Part shown: positions 57,676 to 64,000 of the stretch, in pieces | How positions within the stretch are numbered: the first letter of the stretch is position 1 | Layout of the letters: each line of letters begins with the position of its first letter | Source of the DNA: Przewalskia tangutica | Taxonomy: Eukaryota; Streptophyta; Magnoliopsida; Solanales; Solanaceae | Reading direction: 5' to 3' | Assembly (NCBI GenBank): GCA_029844215.1 | Contig: CM056731.1 | Location: forward strand, 79,132,992 to 79,196,991 | Length of the DNA stretch: 64,000 nt | Notes under the pieces: model-generated | Database searches by the model: none | The model's input: only the letters and a program-made list of their open reading frames with translations | Told to the model about the DNA's origin: nothing | Position numbers and translations under genes: made by a program

Positions 57676-59568
57676 AAAAAAATTCCAGAAATAGACAAAG
57701 GAGTTAGAGAGAAGTTTCTCTCACTAAGGAAAACGCTCTCAACGTTTTCCCTTAGTTGCTCCTTCGGTTTTTCCCATCTTCCCCCTAAAATTAACGATTG
57801 TTTCCCCACGATTTGAAGCTTAATGTTCACAACATGAAAAAGACTAAACGTTACACACGCTCCAGCAATGATTCAGGAGGTTCAGGAAGTTCGACGAAGG
57901 CTAGAACCAAGAAAAAGAAAAAGAATGGCGGAAGTCCAACCATTGTTGAAGAAAATCTAATTCTGGCAATTTCAGACCCATCGGTGTTAGTTCATGTCAC
58001 GCCTGATTTGCGTTTCCCACTCGAGAATGTAGTGGATGATTCTATGCTGCAAAGGATACATGAATGGGGCAAAAATATAGAAATGGAGAGCTTGGATATT
58101 AGTGAATTTGAAGGCGGAAAACCTCATGGTCCATCAGTTACCAATCCAGAAGTAATCTCTCCTATTACTCCTCCTGAAGTGACCACAGTTGAAGACCATG
58201 ACACTGACCACATGCCTCCTGGGAAGAACCCTCTTGAAACTCCCGGCAAGCAGAGGCTTATTCCGATAGCCATTGACACCCCTTATGCTATTAGGGTGGT
58301 CGATCCTATCACAGGTCAACTGGAAGACAACGGGAACATTACGGAAGAGCAGGATAATCACGGAATCACTAGTACCTCCACACTACCTGGAAATTTACTC
58401 AGGCAAGCCGGAAAAGAAAAAAAATTTGGGCCAGGATTTGCAATTGATGAAACTAAGCGTGATGGCATACTTGGGTCAAAACCGGGTCAGGGCGCGAGTC
58501 AGGGGTTCGGGGCGGGTCGGGCGGGTCTCCTTGGGACTAAGAATAATCCCGTTGTGCATGATTCAATATCAGTTAGGAGCATTGAAGAGACACCTATTCC
58601 CAAGGAGTCTATCGCGGGTGCCTAGGTATCACACTTTAATGCCGTGGGAACTAAAGAGCCTCCTCCTAATCCGGGTCGGGGCATGGGTCAGAAGGCTAAG
58701 GCGGGCCAGGCGGGAGTTCATGAGACTATGAATATTCCCATTATGCTGGAATCAAGGTCTGTTGGTAGGAACGAAGAGATCTCTATCCCCAAGGAGCCTA
58801 ACATTAATGTCGCGGGAGCCGAGGCGTCACACTTTAATGCCGCGGGTACCAATGAGGCATCTTCAACAACGGGTCAATGCGAGGGTCAGCATGCCAAGAC
58901 GGGTCAGGCGGAAGTCCATGGGTTGATGAATATTCCCGTTATGCAAAGACCAAGGTCAGTTGTGAGAAATGAAGTGACTTCTATTTCCAAGGAGTCTAGG
59001 TACTCCAAGAACATTAATATCGCGGGAGCCATTGTGACAGACTTAAATGCCGCGGGAACCAAAGAGTCTTCACACTTAATGGGACAACAACATCTGAATT
59101 CTTTAAGTATCACTAATGAACCATTTCCCACTTTAGCAAGCTTGCTAAGTGGAATCCATCACAGAAACCTCAACAACCCCTTCGCATTTAATTCTACCTT
59201 GGGCACGGGTATAGTCAATAACAACCCCCCTCTCTCATCCAATACCTCTTCATTACTCCCTGAAATTCATAATACCTCACCCCTTCTATCCTCCCTACCA
59301 TCAATTCTTCCCGGAACCCATGATAAATTCCCTACCCTTCCAAATGGCACGCGAATCCTCTCTCCTAAAGCGGGCCCAAGTTCTATTCCATCTACCCATT
59401 CCCCTCTGTCTATACCTCCAGAAATACCTTCTAATGACTTACCCACAAATGCATCTTCAGAACAACATGAAACTCCACCCGTTGGTACAACATATAATAC
59501 TTTACCCCCGAATCATGGCAAAGGTTCCATCCCTCCTAAGAAGACTTATGCTGGAGTCTTTGCGGGTA
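57676..59568 (+). mobile_element. 5' part of an L1-type LINE, cut by LTR J
   Basis: Sequence unrelated to the LTRs starts after a short A-run at about 57670: a leader with TTAGAGAGAAGTTTCTCTC, then ORF1. LTR J breaks it at 59568; the rest of the LINE would lie right of the window if J is a simple insertion. The exact 5' end is uncertain by about 20 bases. Confidence 0.8.
57798..59568 (+). pseudogene. LINE ORF1 (N-terminal part) with internal protein repeats and one stop
   Basis: One frame runs from 57798 with a single TAG at 58623-58625; the next ATG may be the true start (57834). Without this stop the frame stays open to the LTR J junction. The start is basic (KARTKKKKKNGG). A middle section repeats about three times: MNIP(I/V)M, PKES or PKEP, AGA, HFNAAGTKE. 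A Pro/Ser-rich part with LPSILPGTH follows, then PPKKTYAGVFAG, the usual lead-in to the RNA-binding domain of plant LINE ORF1. That domain is missing because of LTR J. The codons after 59568 (ending at 59630) are LTR sequence, not protein. Confidence 0.72.
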
Positions 59569-59904
59569 TGTTACACCCCGTATTTACAGGACATGTTTTA
59601 AGAACGTACGTAAGAACTCACAAGTGTTGAGAAGTGAGACTTGTAAAAATTTATTGGAATTATGAAATTGTCGGAAAACGTAATATTGTGACGAATGGGA
59701 GGGCGACACGTGTCACCCCCCCTTATGGTTGCCTTGGACGATTTTAACAAGGGCTAAAGGGTCATTTGACCTTTGTAGGATGACTAAGTCTTGCAAGTAG
59801 AGAGCTTGACATAATTGACTTAGTCAAAGGGTCCACAAAGTCTTGATATTTAGTAAGACCTCATCCAAACCACCCATTTGTTTACATCTTGACCCTCCAT
59901 GTCC

Positions 59905-59914
59905 CTATATATTA
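59905..59914 (+). promoter_or_regulatory. Putative TATA box of LTR J
   Basis: CTATATATTA about 336 bases after the LTR start, matching the offset in F. Confidence 0.55.
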
Positions 59915-61183
59915 CTACTAGTAGCAAGAGTGAGTCCAACACTTAGAGAAATTTTCAAGAAATTGGAAGAGCAACAAGAGTGCTCTCGGGTTCACTCAAA
60001 AAGGAAAAAGAAATTTTTTTGTTTGTGATCCATTTAGCTCCACACTTTAAACCAAGCTTCTTGAGTGTATTGTAAGTGTATCTCAATAGAAAAATCTCGG
60101 AAAACGATAGTTTTCGTATTAGTCGCAAGGTGAAAACCTAGTTGCTTTCTAGGTTTTGTTTGGAGATTTGAAGGAAATTTGTTGGTGTTGTTCTAAGGGT
60201 CTCAACTAGCGGATTGAAGTGTCTTGAAGAGGCTCTAAGTTTCTAAGGAGCGACTTCGGATTTGGAGTTGGATTAAGATTCGTTGAGGTATAATCTTGTC
60301 TCTTAAAAGTGTTACAAGATTATTTATATTGTTGTTAGCTTTACATGTTGCTAGCATGAAGTATATGTGTTGAAGTTTATAAGTATTATGGATTGCTTGT
60401 AGCCTTAAAAATCCAAAAATATAATGTAAGCCATGTGAAGTTGGATTACAATTTGGTCGTTTATTAGAATCGTCGCATGTTACTTACTTGAAGATTATAG
60501 TAGTTATAATCAATTGCGACTTGTTATCATGTTATACTAACAACTTGGATTGAAATGGAAATTGGATAAGAATTGGTATTGTTGCATCTCAATGTGGCCG
60601 AATTGGACTTGTAGTTTGTATTAGTTTGATATCGTTTGTGGGGAGAAATTTTACACGTCTAGTAGGCGTGTAATCCCCTATTGTTGATTGCATTGATTGG
60701 GCCTTAAATGTGGCGTGTTTGGTTATTGTATTCGGCCTTGAAAAAGGTGGCAAAGTAAGTAGAAACAAAGGAGGTGCTGTCCGATTTTCCGTAGAATTTA
60801 GAGACTTTACACTTATAATATTCTACGTTTGAAGTAAGGCGTTAATAGACGTATTGTGAATATTATATGTTGACATACTACGGGCGGGACTTTGTACTTG
60901 GCAAGTGGTTTGACCCGAAGAGGTATGTAGAACTTTTCCTATCTTTTAAGCATGACTAGTTACACGTATGTAGTACGGTAGACGTACAAGACCTTGATAT
61001 CCTTTACTAGTTTTATGAATAGCCAAGTCGGGTGAGTTAGGACATTAACTCACTTCTTTGAAAGTATTAAGGATGTCTTAAGTTTTATTAAAGTTAAGGG
61101 ACTTGAAGAGTTTTAAAGTATGTGATACTTGTTCCGTTTTAAACGTATAAGTCCCTTGGATAGGAAATTGTGTTTGGCTAAAG

Positions 61184-61234
61184 TATAAAGTGAATATAAC
61201 GACTTTATGGGAAGTTGGTTATATTTGCTTTATG
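61184..61234. promoter_or_regulatory. Conserved LTR hairpin (LTR J)
   Basis: ATAAAG/CTTTAT outer arms and AATATAAC/GTTATATT inner arms. The inner arms differ from other families on both sides and still pair; loop CTTTATGGGAAGTTG unchanged. Confidence 0.6.
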
Positions 61235-62464
61235 GAAAGATAAATGACTTGATTGTAATGAAAAGGCAATTTGATTTTAAGGCATCAATTGCCTAAGGTT
61301 TTATAAGAAAAAGGAGTCACTTGATTTAGAAACCTAACTTTATTTCTAAAGGTATTGTGACTTGTCTTGAAAAGTAATTTTGACTTGATACTACGGTTAA
61401 TAGTATCTTGGAAGTTTTATATGAAAGAGAGTCATTTTTAAAAGAGTGGAAGTATGTAGTACTTTGGGTTAAATTCCCAGATGTTTATAAAAGGCATGTT
61501 AGTGCCTTAAGTAAACTAAAATGAGAGTGTATGTGAACAAGCATAATAAGAAGTTAGGGAGATTCTTAACTTGCTTATATATTGTATGATAGCCGGTTTT
61601 GTGCTAGTGGTATATTATTCATTACGGGGTCATTCCCCGGGTTTGTGGCATTTGCATATTCCGTGGATTTGCTACCCACGATGCGAGGAATACCACGCGA
61701 GTCCGCGCGGCTTACGCGGTGAAATAGTCCCACGCGGCGATATGACCTATGTGAGGAATACCTCATCCGAGTCCGTAAGGGCTTACGCGGTGAAATAGTC
61801 TCACGCGAGGAATACCTCACGCGGGTCCACGCGACCTATGCGGGTGAAATAGTCCCGTGAGTAGCATTGCTTAACGACATCGCGGCGTGGTCCCGCTTGA
61901 TCGTGAGCTTCCTATTTTATATTGTAAGTATACTACTAGTTACTCTCATTATTAGTAAGGCACAATGTACTGTAATTTGATTATCATACATGTCTCCGGC
62001 TTTGTTTTAAACCTATGATGTAAATACAGTATTTTTCCAGTTTTACATACTTAGTACATATTGTGACCGACTTCTCTGGGCCGCTCACGCCGCAGTGGGT
62101 AAGTGTGGTGGATCCTCATACTTAGGATCACTTATCGACGCCGTAAGCTCCATTTCTCCGAGGCTTGTCTTTGGTACATTCTTTCCCCGGTTGTAGATTT
62201 ATGTACATTCAGGGTATGGCGGGCCCCGCCCCGCCATCGTTGTTATTCCTGTGAGGTCTGTAGTCACATGTTGTGGTTCAAATGTAAGAACCGAGTTGTA
62301 CGCTTTTCTTTGGCTATGCATATTTTATGGGGCGCTTTATCGCCAGCATGACGTGTTATTATTGTCTATAAACGTTGTATGTTGTGTATGTTCACCGCTA
62401 TTCTCCTCGATGTATACCAACGGTGCCTGTGTAGGGCACTGGGCCGCGCTGGTCGGTCGTGACA

Positions 62465-62657
62465 AAAGTGGTATCGAGCGCTTAGTCCTCGAAAGTGTCT
62501 GCATCGCGTGTCAGTAGTAGTCTTGATTATCGGTGTCAGGCACCACATCTATAATCAGGAGGGTGCAGGACATTTAGGTTTGGTTTCCATTCTTCTCTCT
62601 CTGAGATCGTGCAGTAGAGCTGTCTTATTAGGTTGAATCCTCTCTGACCTATTCTTA
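62465..62657 (+). mobile_element. Element J: start of interior (primer site and leader)
   Basis: Spacer AAAG, then primer site TGGTATCGAGCG (62469-62480) and the conserved leader with its hairpin (62525-62556), whose loop reads CAGGCACC instead of GTGCAC. The interior stops after about 190 bases at LTR K. No coding part is left. Confidence 0.8.
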
Positions 62658-64000
62658 TGAAATCACAGCCCGAACCCCGGGCCCGTGACTGGTGCCCTAC
62701 CTGGGCACCCTTCTACCTTAACAATACAAGTAAGCTGCGGAACTGAAATAACACCTCATTTTTTTTTTAAAACAAACGACGCAAGCGGCAAAGCCGACAA
62801 GGCTTCCATATATACATAAACAAAAGACACTACACCGTATATGAGTCCAATCCTACATATGAATACTGCACTTGCAGGAGTTAAATCGAACTATGACGAC
62901 AAGGCCCCGCTGCACCCAAAACTATACAAAGCACATCAAGGACATATACCAAAGATAAACTCCTAATGTAAGGAGCTTATCCAAAACCCCGATCAGATCC
63001 TACACCTTCCGATCACCGAATCAAGACCTAAACTCGCAGATGAACGCAGCCCGGGCGAGGTCAAGACGAAGAATGTACCAAGTATGTGAACAGAAGTATC
63101 GTAATAAAATCATAGCATCTAAATAACACAGAGACATGTATGATATCCAACCTACATGCATATAACACATAAGCAAATCATATCAAGTCGTGGACGCAGC
63201 CCTCAAAGTCATTACTCAATATAACCACGGGTCTCACGCCCATAATATCAATCATGCCCGTGGAATCCTTCCTCACCGCCATCCATGATGTAATAACACC
63301 AATAAGGATACATGAACACCAAGTCCCACCCGTGTCCTCAATACTCGTGGTCCCATGCCCCTAATCCCACCTCGTAAAAGCATGACCAAAGTGGTAACAC
63401 AAACAACCGGACATATATGATAATCAAAATACAACACATTGTGCCTTACTAACAATGAGAGTAAACAATAGTATTCTTACAATATAAACTAGGAAGCTCA
63501 TGATCAGCGGACCATCACCAAAGATCATTTAGAAATCCTATTCCCGGACTATTTCACCCGCAGATAGTCGCGTGGACCCGCGTGAGGTATTCTCGCATAG
63601 GTGGACCCGCGCACGGGACTATTTCACCCGCATAAGCCCTTTCGACCCGCATGAGGTATTCCTCACATAGGACTATTTCACCCGCATAAGCCCTTACGGA
63701 CTCGCATGAGGTATTCCTCGCATAGGCTGGACCCGCCCGCATGGGACTATTTCACCCGCATAAGCCCTACGGACTCGCATGAGGTATTCCTCGCATCGTG
63801 GGTAGCAAATCCACGGAATTATGCAAATGCCACAAACCCGGGGAATGACCCCGAAACGACTGATATACCAATAGCACACAACCGACTATTTCCAACACAC
63901 ATAGGCAATTCTCAATTAATGCCCAAGTACTTATCACGGCATACTTAGACAAATTCTCAATTTATCAAGCCAAAGTACTAATCAAGGCATACATAGAATA
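62658..64000 (-). repeat. LTR K, minus orientation, runs off the window
   Basis: Starts TGAAATCACAGCCCG, close to the TGTCACGACCCG start of LTR C, with the perfect U5 stem GGTGCCC/GGGCACC (62691-62709). The boundary is uncertain by a few bases because the TG start is irregular. Frames here read LTR repeats. Confidence 0.78.
63550..63800. repeat. Tandem repeat of about 50 bases in LTR K
   Basis: GGACTATTTCACCCGCATAA with GCATGAGGTATTCCTCGCAT occurs about four times, some units truncated. Plus-strand relatives are at 51170-51290 (F) and 61670-61860 (J). Confidence 0.78.

Larger units (their letters stand above)
59569..62464 (+). repeat. 5' LTR of element J (plus strand)
   Basis: 2896 bases from TGTTACACCCCG to GTCGTGACA, followed by a primer site, which makes it a 5' LTR on the plus strand. 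It contains a TATA box (59905-59914), a conserved hairpin (61184-61234) and a CpG-rich repeat section (61670-61860). Left flank is GGGTA. Confidence 0.85.

Overview
The window is plant nuclear DNA, almost certainly from a eudicot with a large, repeat-rich genome. It is AT-rich and built of Ty3/gypsy LTR retrotransposons nested in one another, plus two pieces of an L1-type LINE. I found no host gene, tRNA, rRNA or CRISPR array. The species cannot be named from the sequence. The best-preserved element (B) has gag, protease, RT, RNase H, integrase and a chromodomain-like end, a primer site for initiator tRNA-Met and 2.4 kb LTRs. That fits a chromovirus, probably of the Tekay/Del type; the lineage is inferred.

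Layout, left to right. 1-7827: element A (minus strand; left LTR runs off the window), inserted in the tandem-repeat part of an older LTR (H1, 7828-9925 and 19564-20262). 9926-19563: element B, complete with a GATAT target duplication, inserted in H1. 20263-20554: a scrap of a further LTR (H3). 20555-39034: composite element C, whose second LTR is split by element D (26517-35805, target duplication CAAAT) and which runs into a second copy of its own interior. 39035-43759: LTR H2, carrying a 5'-truncated LINE (40637-41854). 43760-48873: element G, gag only. 48874-48937: an inverted scrap of H-type LTR. 48938-53396: LTR F on the plus strand. 53397-57675: element I, with a damaged gag. 57676-59568: the 5' part of a LINE with ORF1, cut by LTR J (59569-62464, plus strand). 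62658-64000: LTR K.

How the parts work together. All elements share one primer site type, a conserved leader and conserved LTR blocks, although their LTRs and coding content differ. Only B has a recognisable full pol. A, D, G and I keep gag plus an unidentified conserved block and no pol; C keeps only a protease scrap. They look like non-autonomous partners mobilised by a B-like element.

The signals I rate most interesting are non-coding: (1) a hairpin with compensatory stem changes and a nearly constant loop in almost every LTR; (2) a leader hairpin with a GTGCAC palindrome in its loop, resembling a retroviral dimer-initiation site; (3) a tandem-repeat slot at one relative place in all these LTRs, filled with a different repeat in each family. 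A caution: many frameshifts and LTR-pair differences fall in CAG, CTG and CCGG contexts while the AT-rich parts of the same LTR pairs agree. That looks more like base-calling or polishing error at methylated sites than biological decay, so pseudogene calls here are provisional.
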